Source: Candidatus Heimdallarchaeota archaeon
GTDB taxonomy: Archaea; Asgardarchaeota; Heimdallarchaeia; JABLTI01
Length of the DNA stretch: 64,000 nucleotides
Assembly (NCBI GenBank): GCA_019058275.1
Contig: JAHLVW010000066.1
Location: 62,001 to 126,000, forward strand
Reading direction: 5' to 3'
Below, one piece after another: positions 1-8,996 of this stretch. The notes below the pieces were generated by a model that saw only the letters and a program-made list of their open reading frames with translations, ran no database searches and was not told where the DNA came from. The number at the start of each line of letters is the position of its first letter. Position 1 is the first letter of the stretch. The translations under genes and the position numbers were made by a program.

Positions 1-390
1 AATCCTTTCAGAGCTAGAAGGTTATTTGTTCTTGGCTTGGCTGGTTCTTGGGGTGATGAATTTCCAAATAGTGCATGGGCTTTGAGACTTACGATTACGT
101 ATACAGATAACACAAATACTAGTTGGGATTTAGGTCATGATTATATAGATGATTGGTGGTATAACTCAAATAGTCCTAGGAGATGCAATTGCGATCATGA
201 CATAATTACTGAAATAGATTTAGGACTACAAATCGATGATCCAAATGGTAATCAACCATATGGAGAACATATTCACACACATACTGCAGGTTTCTATTTG
301 AACTTCTACAAATATGTAAAATTTATAACTTTTACAGATCCTGGAAATGATGCCTCAGGACCACACCTGCTTTCCATAACTGCTGGATAA
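1..390 (+). CDS. C-terminal part of an unidentified protein, probably extracellular
   Basis: The reading frame is open from the first base and ends at a TAA at 388-390, so the N-terminus lies outside the window. About 129 residues are visible. They are rich in Asp, Asn, Tyr and Trp and poor in Lys, with a HIHTHTAG segment near the end. The composition suggests a beta-rich exported domain rather than a cytosolic enzyme, but no family is recognised. An internal ATG at 37 is not needed as a start because the frame continues upstream of it. No membrane anchor follows the domain. Function is unknown. Confidence 0.6.
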   Translation, partial: NPFRARRLFVLGLAGSWGDEFPNSAWALRLTITYTDNTNTSWDLGHDYIDDWWYNSNSPRRCNCDHDIITEIDLGLQIDDPNGNQPYGEHIHTHTAGFYLNFYKYVKFITFTDPGNDASGPHLLSITAG

Positions 391-420
391 TTATACAAGA
401 GAATCACAAAATTTTCTTTC

Positions 421-1203
421 TCATTTATTTTTCAATAGAATTTCAAGAAATCTTGGTTTAGGTTTGTTTAGAAGTTCTAATACTTTCAAATCCGCTTCTA
501 TAGCATCATTTGCTATAAGTATCTTTCCCCATTTCTTAGCTTCTCCTTCTTCTGCTCCACCTATTAGAATATTTATTCCATCACAAATGTGCAAATCAAA
601 AGGAGCATATTTCTGAACTGCTAGAAATATCTCTGCAACTGATTTATGTAAGTCTTCATGTAGCCTATCACGTTGGTATGAATTTTCAGTCGATTGATAT
701 TTTTCTTTTGGAGGTAAACCGAAGAAATTTTTTATTGCATTAGAAAGAAATATGTTTCCTTCTTCATCATCATAGAATTTTATTACTGGCATTGATATTT
801 TGATGTCAATTTGTGACAAAAACTTTGGAATATAATGGATTGCTCCATCTGATAATTTCACAGAAATGCTTTCTTTTTCATCTAAATCAATAAAAGTGAC
901 TTTTAGTTTTTTCAAAGCATCTTTTAATCCAGTTTCTTTGAAGTTTTGCAAAGCTGAAGAATAACTAGTTGAACCTTCGCCAATAATTATTTCTTTCAAT
1001 TCTAAATGCTGAGCTACTTCAACAACACTCTTTATGAGGTCAATAGATGTAGTAAAAGGTGCGGGTTTTGGATAACCCATATTTGGTTTTAGAAAAATCT
1101 TCTTGGTATCTAGTTCATTATGTTTGCAATTATCCTCAAACCATTTGTATAAGATTTCTACTAAATCATCTAAGTTATCAAGAACTGAAAGCAAAAGTAT
1201 CAA
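421..1203 (-). CDS. DUF362 family protein
   Basis: The 260-residue product resembles the DUF362 family. Near residue 38 it has the typical segment FLKPNMGYPKPAPFTT, followed by a helix of the 'DLIKSVVEVA' type and the strand-turn IIIGEGST near residue 93. Near residue 205 there is a DGINILIGGAEEGEAKKWGK stretch, like the family's conserved 'glyGPG' region, and the following ANDAIEADLKVLELL matches its end. Family members are often linked to iron-sulfur or corrinoid-related redox proteins, but this copy shows no ferredoxin cysteines and its substrate is unknown. It lies 10 bases downstream of the DHH phosphoesterase gene on the same strand, so the two are probably co-transcribed. Confidence 0.65.
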   Translation of the reverse strand: MILLLSVLDNLDDLVEILYKWFEDNCKHNELDTKKIFLKPNMGYPKPAPFTTSIDLIKSVVEVAQHLELKEIIIGEGSTSYSSALQNFKETGLKDALKKLKVTFIDLDEKESISVKLSDGAIHYIPKFLSQIDIKISMPVIKFYDDEEGNIFLSNAIKNFFGLPPKEKYQSTENSYQRDRLHEDLHKSVAEIFLAVQKYAPFDLHICDGINILIGGAEEGEAKKWGKILIANDAIEADLKVLELLNKPKPRFLEILLKNK

Positions 1204-1213
1204 CCCTAGTAAT

Positions 1214-2194
1214 TTATTTTAGCTGTTTCTGAATTTCAAAATCAAGCATTTCTAGAAATTTCTTCCATTTAGTTTTGCGAACAGTAGCACCAGATGCAGA
1301 AGGATGACCTCCTCCACTACCACCAACTTCTTTGGCTGCTCTTCTAGTAGCAACATTCAAATCAATTCCCTCAATACGTCTTCTAATGGAAATTGATATT
1401 TTTGCTCCTATAGAATTTCCACAAACACCAATTGGTTTATCTGTAGCTGTTGCAGCAAAAAGTGCTCCTTTCCCTACAAATCCTCCTCCGGTTGGTATAT
1501 CAAGAATGTACCCAATATTTTGTTTAGCTTTTGCATTCTCATGAACATATTCTCTTACTAATTTCTCAACTTGACTTCCTCTAAGTGCTCTATCTACAAG
1601 ATTGTTAAGCTCACTTGGTAATACACCTAAAGCCATTCTTTCAATGATACTTTTCTTCATTTGTAAATCATCAGCAGTTGGGATTTCTCCTAATGCTTGA
1701 ACGATTATTGCTGCTTGAAATGAAATACTTCTTGCATCATAATCTCTTAACACTTCTTGAGCGAAAACGCTCTTCATTTCATAATCACCAACTGCGCCAA
1801 TAGCAGCTAGAAGCTTATGCTTCCAATTCAACTTCTTTTCAAAATGCAAATATGTTAGTTCTGCAGAGCAACCATTTGTTCGATGAATTACTATTGAAGC
1901 AGGTATATTCTTCTCTTTTAGCCCTTCAGGTAAAGGATGATGATCGATGTAAATTATTTCCGAACCTTGACTTTTCAATCGCTTCATTTCTTGGAAAGTT
2001 ATATTGTAATCTTTCTCATTTAGTGCAATATCGGTGATAATTATCTTATCCATTTTTTTTATTTTCTTGAGATCATCATCTAGTCTGACAGGATTTGTTA
2101 TCCAAATTCTTGCTCCAGGATTAGCAGCTAATGCTATTGCTCCAGCAGTCATTCCATCACAATCGCCATGACAAAGGATAATTATTTCTTCCAT
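1214..2194 (-). CDS. DHH/DHHA1 family phosphoesterase (RecJ/NrnA-like)
   Basis: The 326-residue protein has the two-domain layout of DHH phosphoesterases. Near the N-terminus CHGDCDGMTAGAIAL carries the metal-binding D-x-D, then KIIITDIALNE and the DHH signature in YIDHHPLPEG near residue 85, and GAVGDYE near residue 135. The C-terminal DHHA1 domain ends with GGSGGGHPSASGATV, the glycine-rich substrate-binding loop. These enzymes are Mn-dependent and cut phosphodiesters in short oligonucleotides, cyclic dinucleotides or ssDNA; the substrate here cannot be assigned. A second, much larger DHH protein is encoded at 30659-32806. It heads a likely two-gene unit with the DUF362 gene. Confidence 0.8.
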   Translation of the reverse strand: MEEIIILCHGDCDGMTAGAIALAANPGARIWITNPVRLDDDLKKIKKMDKIIITDIALNEKDYNITFQEMKRLKSQGSEIIYIDHHPLPEGLKEKNIPASIVIHRTNGCSAELTYLHFEKKLNWKHKLLAAIGAVGDYEMKSVFAQEVLRDYDARSISFQAAIIVQALGEIPTADDLQMKKSIIERMALGVLPSELNNLVDRALRGSQVEKLVREYVHENAKAKQNIGYILDIPTGGGFVGKGALFAATATDKPIGVCGNSIGAKISISIRRRIEGIDLNVATRRAAKEVGGSGGGHPSASGATVRKTKWKKFLEMLDFEIQKQLK

Positions 2195-2318
2195 GAGAAT
2201 CCCACATTTAGTACTTGTTTACTTTACTCACTAAAGCTAATTAAATTCTACTAGAAACAATTATTTTAAATGACCGTTTAATGCTAATCTAATTAATACA
2301 ATCACTGGATGTTTCAAT

Positions 2319-3227
2319 GTGAGAGTCTTCATTATACACTTCGGTTGGAAGTTAAAACCAAAGACAGTACCATATCTTGTTTATTTACCTGAGGATTCTA
2401 CAAAAGAAGAAGTTTATGTTCTTAAACCTGGAGCAAATATAACCATAAAGATTGTACCAAATGAATCCAAATATTGTATTGGTTTCAATAATTATGAAGA
2501 TGCAAGATTCTCTTGTCCTACTGCTGAGAAAATTCCTATGAATAGATCTCAATGCCAAAGTTGTAGTTTAAATGAATTTTTCTTCTGTCGTGCTCTATGT
2601 CAAGGAGATTTTTGTCAACCTTCTAGTGAAGAAGCAAAAGAGTATTGTTGGAAAAAGAATGCTTATGTTTATTTAACTTACATTGCAGGTAAAATCAAAG
2701 TTGGTTCTTCAACAAGTCCCCATCGTAGATGGATAGGTCAGGGAAGTGATGCTGGTATCAGTATTGCAAAAGGTGTTGGATTAGCACCAAGAGCTCTTGA
2801 GCATCAAATAGGGACAAAGTATTCACTGCCATTAGGAATTAGATTGACTCAAAAAGTCAAATTACTGGGAAAATCAATAGACAAAAAAACAATTGAAAAA
2901 GAGATAATGTTACTCGTTGATGAAATCCAAAAATCCATGAAATCTGAGATATTGATTCCTCGAGATAAACTTGAACCAATAACATTTTTAGATGAATTTT
3001 ATGGCAATATTCCTACAATCACTGCTAGACCAATACTAAAGAAGTTAGAGTCAACCGGATTAGAAATAAGTGGAGAAATTATTGGCATAAAAGGAACTAT
3101 TCTTGTTGTTAAGAATGTGGGTACATATTTTGCATTAAACTTAAGCTCACTTATTGGTCTTAATGCAACAATAACCGATGATGCTCAAGAGATGAAAGGA
3201 CAAAAAAGTTTATTTGATTTTGTGTAA
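2319..3227 (+). CDS. DUF2797 family protein
   Basis: The 302-residue product matches the DUF2797 pattern. It has a cysteine-rich central block (CPTAEKIPMNRSQCQSCSLN, then further Cys through CRALCQGDFC near residues 85-110). This is followed by AYVYLTYIAGKIKVGSSTS and RRWIGQGSDAG near residues 125-150, which resembles a GIY-YIG-like fold. The Cys cluster probably binds zinc. The first in-frame codon is GTG at 2319, and no ATG lies close by in frame. Function of the family is not established. It is divergent from the DHH gene and convergent with the small membrane-protein pair downstream. Confidence 0.65.
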   Translation: MRVFIIHFGWKLKPKTVPYLVYLPEDSTKEEVYVLKPGANITIKIVPNESKYCIGFNNYEDARFSCPTAEKIPMNRSQCQSCSLNEFFFCRALCQGDFCQPSSEEAKEYCWKKNAYVYLTYIAGKIKVGSSTSPHRRWIGQGSDAGISIAKGVGLAPRALEHQIGTKYSLPLGIRLTQKVKLLGKSIDKKTIEKEIMLLVDEIQKSMKSEILIPRDKLEPITFLDEFYGNIPTITARPILKKLESTGLEISGEIIGIKGTILVVKNVGTYFALNLSSLIGLNATITDDAQEMKGQKSLFDFV

Positions 3228-3261
3228 AGATCAAACATGTGATTTTTTTTATTTGGGATAT

Positions 3262-3843
3262 TTACAGACTAATATTTTTCTTGATCAACCTTGAAATATA
3301 TGCTAGAACTACAATAATTGATAGTATTAATAGAATTGAAATGGCAATATTGTAAACTAAATTAGTATTAATTCTAACTGCACTCTCATCCGATCTTTCA
3401 TTTAAACCCCAGATCATTAGAATGATGCTATTTGTTAATGTAAATCCAAGGGTTATAAAATAAGGCCATATTAGTTTTGAAAGAAATCCTATTCTAGTTA
3501 AATCAGCCTTAATTATTGGAATTATCACTTGGATTATCCCTATAGCCATTGAACTAGCAAGTGAAAAAATTAGGAGCCAACCTGCTGCAAATGGAAAACC
3601 TTCTTCGATTCCTATTTCTGTAGTATGAGTTTCTAAATCTTGCAGCAGAAAATTACCATTCCATGAAACGTATATTATTTGATCTTGCAATAGAATACTT
3701 TTGAGTATTATTGGGTTTATGAGATTAACAATGAGCATGATTAGAAAATTGATAAACAAGATTAAGCCAATCATAATAATTGGATCTTTTAATCTTTGAA
3801 GATACACATTTTTCTTAACTGATCTAGTAGATTTGTCAGACAT
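3262..3843 (-). CDS. four-helix membrane protein, function unknown
   Basis: The product of about 193 residues has a short basic N-terminus and four hydrophobic segments, roughly at residues 20-45, 85-110, 120-142 and 160-182. A polar, acidic loop between the first two is likely outside the membrane. I choose the ATG at 3843 because an AGAGG ribosome-binding sequence sits about 8 bases upstream; an alternative ATG at 3864 would overlap the upstream gene by 11 bases. It follows another four-helix protein on the same strand, so the two probably form an operon and may form a complex. No transporter or enzyme motif is recognised. Confidence 0.6.
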   Translation of the reverse strand: MSDKSTRSVKKNVYLQRLKDPIIMIGLILFINFLIMLIVNLINPIILKSILLQDQIIYVSWNGNFLLQDLETHTTEIGIEEGFPFAAGWLLIFSLASSMAIGIIQVIIPIIKADLTRIGFLSKLIWPYFITLGFTLTNSIILMIWGLNERSDESAVRINTNLVYNIAISILLILSIIVVLAYISRLIKKNISL

Positions 3844-3853
3844 ATTATAACCT

Positions 3854-4306
3854 CTAATCCTCATTCTGAAATGATTTTTTGTGAATACTTACTGCTACCA
3901 ATACAAATGGTAGAATAATTGCTACTACAGATAAAACAACTGAAAAAACTGCTAAACCATGAGCTGTTGAATTTAAATCATTGTTAACTATGTAGTTTAG
4001 TAGTACAATAAATGGAACAACACCTTCTACAAGTGACCCCATAATTGCCCATAAATAACTTCCTTCAAAGTAAATAAAATTCAATGTACCTCCACACATC
4101 AAAATCATTAGTATCCCAAAATAAAGAAATATATCAACGAAAGTAAATAACTCATTTGCAGGGAAAAATAATGCTATAATATTTAACATGAAAAAGACTG
4201 ATAATAATAATGAAATCAACATTCCTCTCTTTCCAAGATAATAAGCAAGGTATGTATCCTTGCTAAATAATCTCTTCCAAGCTGAACGTTTTTTACTCTG
4301 TTCCAT
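3854..4306 (-). CDS. small four-helix membrane protein, function unknown
   Basis: The 150-residue protein begins with a basic, polar stretch and then has four hydrophobic helices at about residues 29-48, 55-80, 88-110 and 118-142. No conserved charged residues suggest a channel or transporter. It is the first gene of a two-gene minus-strand unit with the similar-sized membrane protein at 3262-3843. The relation between the two is positional only; I see no clear sequence homology. Confidence 0.55.
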   Translation of the reverse strand: MEQSKKRSAWKRLFSKDTYLAYYLGKRGMLISLLLSVFFMLNIIALFFPANELFTFVDIFLYFGILMILMCGGTLNFIYFEGSYLWAIMGSLVEGVVPFIVLLNYIVNNDLNSTAHGLAVFSVVLSVVAIILPFVLVAVSIHKKSFQNED

Positions 4307-4402
4307 TTCATGCTCATACCTATGTCTCTATTCAGAATAGTATTTGTAAGCTTGATTTTAAAGATTAGCTACATCCCTCATAAAACATATTATTATCAAC
4401 TA

Positions 4403-4915
4403 TCACTTATCAATAATTTCTAGTAATTGCTGAGCACAAACTGGACAGCTATTTTTAGTTCTAATCCAATCAAGAAGATGATCTTTATGATATAATGATT
4501 CACATACAGGGCATTGAAGTATTTCATCTGTTTCATTTAAGTAGAGTTTGCAAACCATACATATATCATTATTTAGTAGTTTATCAAACTTAATAGCTGT
4601 TAACACCTTATTTGGAGCAATTTCTATTATTCTACTAGTTGCTCTTTGTATTGCTTCTTCAACTCTTTGTTTATATATTTCCTGAGCTTGATTTCTCTTC
4701 TCCTTAATGGAAGCTGGAGTTTCATAATGGTATACTGCCTTTGTTTTTCTTTCAAGATAAATAGCAAAAACAATAGCGGTTACTAGAAGAATCAAGCCGA
4801 TTACTCCTGTAATAATAGCAGCACTTCGTTTTTGTTGAATACCTAATGCAAGTGCAGCAAATAATAGTAATGTTGATAATACAAATAATAATTGCATAAT
4901 TTTTCTTTTGTCCAT
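4403..4915 (-). CDS. membrane-anchored RING-like zinc-finger protein
   Basis: The 170-residue protein has two N-terminal transmembrane helices (about 7-25 and 34-54), a charged helical linker and a C-terminal cross-brace zinc finger. Potential ligands are Cys119, Cys122, Cys135, Cys138, His143, His146, Cys157 and Cys160, with a WIRTKNSCPVC end typical of RING domains. The spacing of the middle ligands (C-x2-C-x4-H-x2-H) is not the classical C-x-H-x2-C. By analogy with Asgard and eukaryotic RING proteins it may be a membrane E3 ubiquitin-type ligase, but no ubiquitin, E1 or E2 gene is in the window. The ATG at 4915 has a GGGG sequence about 6 bases upstream. A homologous but frameshifted gene lies at 25152-25710. 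Confidence 0.65.
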   Translation of the reverse strand: MDKRKIMQLLFVLSTLLLFAALALGIQQKRSAAIITGVIGLILLVTAIVFAIYLERKTKAVYHYETPASIKEKRNQAQEIYKQRVEEAIQRATSRIIEIAPNKVLTAIKFDKLLNNDICMVCKLYLNETDEILQCPVCESLYHKDHLLDWIRTKNSCPVCAQQLLEIIDK

Positions 4916-4958
4916 GAATACCCCTTTAACCAATACTTCCTTATGTTGATTTTGTATA

Positions 4959-4976
4959 ACACATTTTTATAGCTTT
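4959..4976 (+). repeat. left flanking direct repeat of the insertion sequence
   Basis: The 18 bases acacatttttatagcttt occur here and again, identically, at 5969-5986, directly outside the two ends of the insertion sequence. This is best read as a long target-site duplication made on insertion. Eighteen bases is long for this transposase type, so part of the match could be chance AT-rich similarity. Confidence 0.6.
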
Positions 4977-5968
4977 GTTAAGTAAACCTAATATGGTGAC
5001 AGTCTTCTCTAGTTAATTAAGTGATATCAACTATGATGAGAAAACTATCACCACAAGAACGATTAGAGCTCTTGCAGATATACTTTTCTGCGAGAACGGA
5101 AAAGGAGCTCTGCGCAGAGCAGCAGCTGAAAGTAACAACACTGTGCAAAAGCAGAGGGATATCTAGGAACAGTTTTTACCACTGGAAGAAGCGATTCGAG
5201 CGAGAAGGCACAGCGGGGTGTTCGACAGACCAGCAGGAAGAAAGCAGCTACCAGGAAGAACCAGCATCCCTGAAGAACTGGTGCAACGAATGATCTTTTG
5301 CAGGCAATTCCTTGGCTTAAGCTTTCGACAGATTGCTGAAGCACTGCAGCGCTTCTTGGTCGTCAGTCACACAACGATCAGACGAATTTTGCACCTGCGA
5401 AAGGTCACAGGAAGGGTCTACAAGCGACGAAAAAAGGTTTGGCAGCGGTTTGAGAGCAAAAAACCCGATGAACTGTGGCAAATCGACCATTCGAGGAGCG
5501 ATTTCGATGGCAAATGGCGTCTGGTGATCATGGACGACCACTCACGAATGGTTCTCTGCTGCGAAGAAGTTTCTTCTCTCAAGAGCAAAGAGTGCTGTGC
5601 CTTACTTTTGCAACCGATTACAAAACTTGCTGGTCGACGACCGAGGAAGCTTTTGAGTGATAATCACCGAGCCTTTCGCTCACGAGCCTTCAAAGAGCTC
5701 TTGTCTCGTCTCGGGATTAGGGCTGTTCATTCTTCTGTTCATCACCCGCAAACCCTTGGGAAAGTCGAGCGATTCAATCGCACCTTCCAGGAGAATGCTT
5801 GGTTGTTTGAGCACCCCCAAGCCTTCCTAAAGTACTACAATTCTGAACGAACCCATTCCTCCCTCTTTGGTCGTACTCCTGCTGAACGTTACTTCCGAGA
5901 AGAAGGCTTTAAAAGTACTATCGAAATCAGTTCTTTAGGAAGAATTGTCACACGATTAGGTTAACTTT
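4977..5968 (+). mobile_element. insertion sequence with rve transposase (IS481/IS3-like)
   Basis: The element is about 990 bp and encodes one transposase in two overlapping frames. Its ends are imperfect inverted repeats. Reading inward from 4980 the left end has aagtaaacctaat then gtgaca; the right end, read on the minus strand from 5967, has aagttaacctaat then gtgaca. Identical 18-base direct repeats flank the element. Its base composition is visibly richer in G+C than the surroundings, with codons such as cgg, ctg and gcg, so it looks recently acquired from a different genomic background. It sits between the RING-like gene and hef and does not interrupt a recognisable gene. Confidence 0.8.
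5021..5964 (+). CDS. rve-family DDE transposase, two frames (probable -1 frameshift)
   Basis: The first frame (5021-5293) gives a helix-turn-helix domain with GISRNSFYHWKKRFEREG. The second frame (open from before 5218 to 5964) gives the integrase core with WQIDHS, LLSDNHRAF and GKVERFNRTF, which place the D, D and E catalytic residues, then YYNSERTHSSL. Joining the frames near the GGGG run at 5215-5218 by a -1 shift restores a continuous protein of about 315 residues. In IS3-type elements such a shift can be programmed; a one-base indel in the G run would look the same. The family could be IS481 or a close relative. Confidence 0.75.
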
Positions 5969-5986
5969 ACACATTTTTATAGCTTT
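5969..5986 (+). repeat. right flanking direct repeat of the insertion sequence
   Basis: This is the exact second copy of the 18-base sequence at 4959-4976. The pair brackets the inverted-repeat ends of the element and marks the insertion point. Confidence 0.6.
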
Positions 5987-6121
5987 ATAATTAGCTTAAT
6001 TTTGAATTTAATAAAATGTGAGAAAATTTCAATAGATATGAACATAAGATTTTAGTTTAAGGTATCTCCCTATTTAACACCTTTAAGAGCATTTAAGAGA
6101 TTTCATAAAAGAGGACTAAAT

Positions 6122-8587
6122 ATGTCAGACGAGAAATATATTCAGCATAGATATATCAAACCAAATGCTATTGAAGCTCGTCTGTATCAGCAAACAATTT
6201 TTGCTAAAACATTATCAGGGAATACTTTAGTTGTATTGCCTACAGGCTTGGGTAAAACCATAATCCTAGCACTCTTAACTGCGAAAAGAATGGAGCAATA
6301 TCCTGATTCGTTTATCCTAATTATGGCTCCTACAAAACCACTAGTTGAACAACATCTTAAAACATTTCAAAAAACATTCAATATAATCGAAGATGAAATT
6401 GTTATGCTTTCGGGTTCTATTTTACCTGAAAAACGAATGAAGATTTGGAAGCAAGGTCAAATCATCATTGCTACACCTCAAGTTGTGGAAAATGATATAC
6501 TGACTGGAAAACTCGATCTGAGAAAATGTTCCTTGCTAGGTGTTGATGAAGCTCATCGAGCTGTAGGAAATTATGCTTATGTATATGTTGCCAAGCAATA
6601 CATGAAGAAGGCAGCGAATCCATTAATTCTTGGAATTACTGCTTCTCCTGGATCAAAACAAGAAAAAATCAAAGAAGTTTGTAGAAACTTAGTAATAAAT
6701 CACGTAGAGACGCGTATGGAATCTTCTAAAGATGTAAAACCCTATGTACAAAAAACAGATGTCGAATGGGTTCACATTGAATTACCTGAGAAATTCAAAC
6801 GCATCAAAACGTTATTCGAGCGTTCTCTTTCCTATAAATTAAAAGAGCTAAAAAGATTTGGCTGGATTGAATCTTCTAATGTGAACATCAAACGTAAAGA
6901 CCTACTAAAACTTCCTCCACAGATAACCAAACAATTCGACAAAACTGATAATGTTTCTGAGGTGTATTTAGCTCTTGGTCTAGTTGGTGCTTCAATAAGG
7001 TTGACTCATGCGTTGGAGCTCCTCGAGACACAGGGCTTAAGCTCACTATTAAGCTATTTTGAGAAGATGCACAAAGAAGCAAAGAGCTCAAAAGCTACAA
7101 AAACGCTTCTCAGTTTATTAAATGAGGATGCCATAGTTGTTTCCTATGATATTGCCAAGCAAATTCTAGATGAGGGTCATGATCATCCAAAAATACCTGA
7201 ATTAGAACGTATTGCAAGTGAAACTATTTCTAAGAGTCCAGATTCAAGAATCCTTGTTTTCACTCAATATCGGAACTCAGCAAAAAATTTGGCTAATATC
7301 CTAAATAAATTAGATAACATAAATGCTTCGAGGTTTATTGGTCAAGCATCAAAATCCGGTGACAAAGGATTTTCACAAAAGAAACAGCTAGAAGTAATGC
7401 AACAATTCAGAGATGGCTTATTCAATTGTTTGGTTGCAACAAGTGTAGGTGAAGAGGGTTTAGATGTTTCTGAATGTGATTTAGTTGTCTTTTATGAGTG
7501 TGTCCCTTCAGCTATAAGAAACATCCAGCGTAGAGGTAGAACAGGTAGAAAGCGTGCTGGGAAAGTAATAGTTCTAATCACAAAAGGCACTCGAGATGAA
7601 GGTTATTTTTGGGCTGCAAGATATAAAGAGAAGGCTATGAAGAGGAATCTCAGAGAATTGGAAAAATATGGAAAGAAATCCATTGATACTTCACAAAGGA
7701 CCATGGAAGATTTCTTCGCAGCAGCTTCTTCAGAAGCAGATGTTATAGAAGAGGATGTTGCTGAAGTAGATGAACCATTTGATGAGTTATCTATTCTCTC
7801 AGATGAAGCATTAAGTAAACTTGAACAAGAAATTGAACAAGGTTCGCCTACCGACATTAGTGAACTATCTGATGGTGAAAAACAATCCATTGATCAATTC
7901 TTTTCCGAGGAACTTGATTCTTATGAACCTAGAAAAGTTCGTATAATAGTTGACTCACGGGAATCAAGATCTGGTATCGCTAAGGAGCTTTCAGAACTAG
8001 ACATCGAGATAGATTTACAACAGATATCTGTTGGTGATTTTGTTTTAAGCTCAAGAGTAGGTGTTGAAAGAAAAGATGTTGCTGATTTTAGTCAAAGTTT
8101 AATTGACGGAAGACTATTCCCACAATTAATTGCACTGAAAAGGAATTATCAAATTCCCATTTTAATTATAGAGGGTGAAACACTTTACGGTCATAGAGCT
8201 TTGAATCCAAGTGCTATTAGGGGTGCTATAACTGCGATTACATTGAACTTTGATATTCGTATTATCTGGACACGAAGTACTAAAGATTCTGCTAGATACT
8301 TGAAAAGTATTGCTACTCGAGAACAGAAACGATCAGATAGAACTCCTGTTATTAGGAGCGAAAAGGCACCAATTGAATCTTCAGATTTATTGGAATTTAT
8401 CGTTGCTGGCTTTCCTAACATTAATGCTATTCTTGCACGTAGAATTTTGCATAAATTTGGCACTCTTGAAAATTTCTTCAATGCTTCAGTAAAAGAAATT
8501 CATGAAGTAAAGGGTATAGGGAAGAAAATTGCAGAAGAGATTAAAGAATTAATACAAACGAAATATGATAAGGAAGTTAGTGAATAA
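6122..8587 (+). CDS. hef: Hef/FANCM-type helicase-nuclease
   Basis: The 821-residue protein has the full Hef architecture. An SF2 helicase core holds motif I PTGLGKT (about residue 41), VDEAHRAV (about 140), ITASPGS (about 177), TSVGEEGLDV and QRRGRTGR (about 470). An acidic linker rich in Asp, Glu and Ser runs over about 540-610. An XPF/Mus81-type nuclease domain follows with VDSRESRSGI and the GVERKDVADF catalytic motif. The C-terminal end has helix-hairpin-helix repeats ending in VKGIGKKIAEEI. Hef processes stalled replication forks and branched DNA in archaea. The length matches family members of about 750-850 residues. It stands alone downstream of the insertion sequence. Confidence 0.93.
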   Translation: MSDEKYIQHRYIKPNAIEARLYQQTIFAKTLSGNTLVVLPTGLGKTIILALLTAKRMEQYPDSFILIMAPTKPLVEQHLKTFQKTFNIIEDEIVMLSGSILPEKRMKIWKQGQIIIATPQVVENDILTGKLDLRKCSLLGVDEAHRAVGNYAYVYVAKQYMKKAANPLILGITASPGSKQEKIKEVCRNLVINHVETRMESSKDVKPYVQKTDVEWVHIELPEKFKRIKTLFERSLSYKLKELKRFGWIESSNVNIKRKDLLKLPPQITKQFDKTDNVSEVYLALGLVGASIRLTHALELLETQGLSSLLSYFEKMHKEAKSSKATKTLLSLLNEDAIVVSYDIAKQILDEGHDHPKIPELERIASETISKSPDSRILVFTQYRNSAKNLANILNKLDNINASRFIGQASKSGDKGFSQKKQLEVMQQFRDGLFNCLVATSVGEEGLDVSECDLVVFYECVPSAIRNIQRRGRTGRKRAGKVIVLITKGTRDEGYFWAARYKEKAMKRNLRELEKYGKKSIDTSQRTMEDFFAAASSEADVIEEDVAEVDEPFDELSILSDEALSKLEQEIEQGSPTDISELSDGEKQSIDQFFSEELDSYEPRKVRIIVDSRESRSGIAKELSELDIEIDLQQISVGDFVLSSRVGVERKDVADFSQSLIDGRLFPQLIALKRNYQIPILIIEGETLYGHRALNPSAIRGAITAITLNFDIRIIWTRSTKDSARYLKSIATREQKRSDRTPVIRSEKAPIESSDLLEFIVAGFPNINAILARRILHKFGTLENFFNASVKEIHEVKGIGKKIAEEIKELIQTKYDKEVSE

Positions 8588-8595
8588 CTGTTGTA

Positions 8596-8991
8596 TTAAC
8601 TTTCAGAAGCTTTTTCCAATGTCTGAAGTAGCTTATCAATTGCTTCTGTAATTTTTATAATTTCATCAGGATCATCTGTGTTCTCCAGTTTCACCCTTAA
8701 TTGTTCAATTTTTGCATTTATTGTTTTGGTAATGCTTGTTTCTGTTGCACTTGTTTTTGCAGCATTTTTCTTCATTGCTTTTTGAATTTCAGCTGGTAGC
8801 TCCTTTTCATCTTTATAGATCAAAACCTCTTTGTCACAAACCTTGCAATAGATTTTATCTTGAATTTTTATTAAAGGAGAATCACATACTGGACAAGCTG
8901 CATGTAATAAAGTTCCACCTGCTCTTAGTGCCTGTGCGATTGCTTTTATTCCTTTATCATTTTCTGTTTCTTTTTCATCCATTAGTAGCAC
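8596..8991 (-). CDS. Sjogren autoantigen p27-like zinc-binding protein
   Basis: The 131-residue protein starts with a helix and GGTLLHAACPVCDSPLIKIQ, followed by IYCKVCDKEV. This gives the four-cysteine zinc ribbon (C-x2-C, C-x2-C) typical of the Sjogren's syndrome/scleroderma autoantigen 1 family, which is common in archaea. The remainder is a lysine-rich linker and a C-terminal coiled-coil-like helix (NAKIEQLRVKLENTDDPDE). Archaeal members have no established function. A second ATG at 8982 gives MDEKE and could be the start. It lies 5 bases downstream of the HD hydrolase gene on the same strand. Confidence 0.75.
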   Translation of the reverse strand: MLLMDEKETENDKGIKAIAQALRAGGTLLHAACPVCDSPLIKIQDKIYCKVCDKEVLIYKDEKELPAEIQKAMKKNAAKTSATETSITKTINAKIEQLRVKLENTDDPDEIIKITEAIDKLLQTLEKASES

Positions 8992-8996
8992 CCGAA

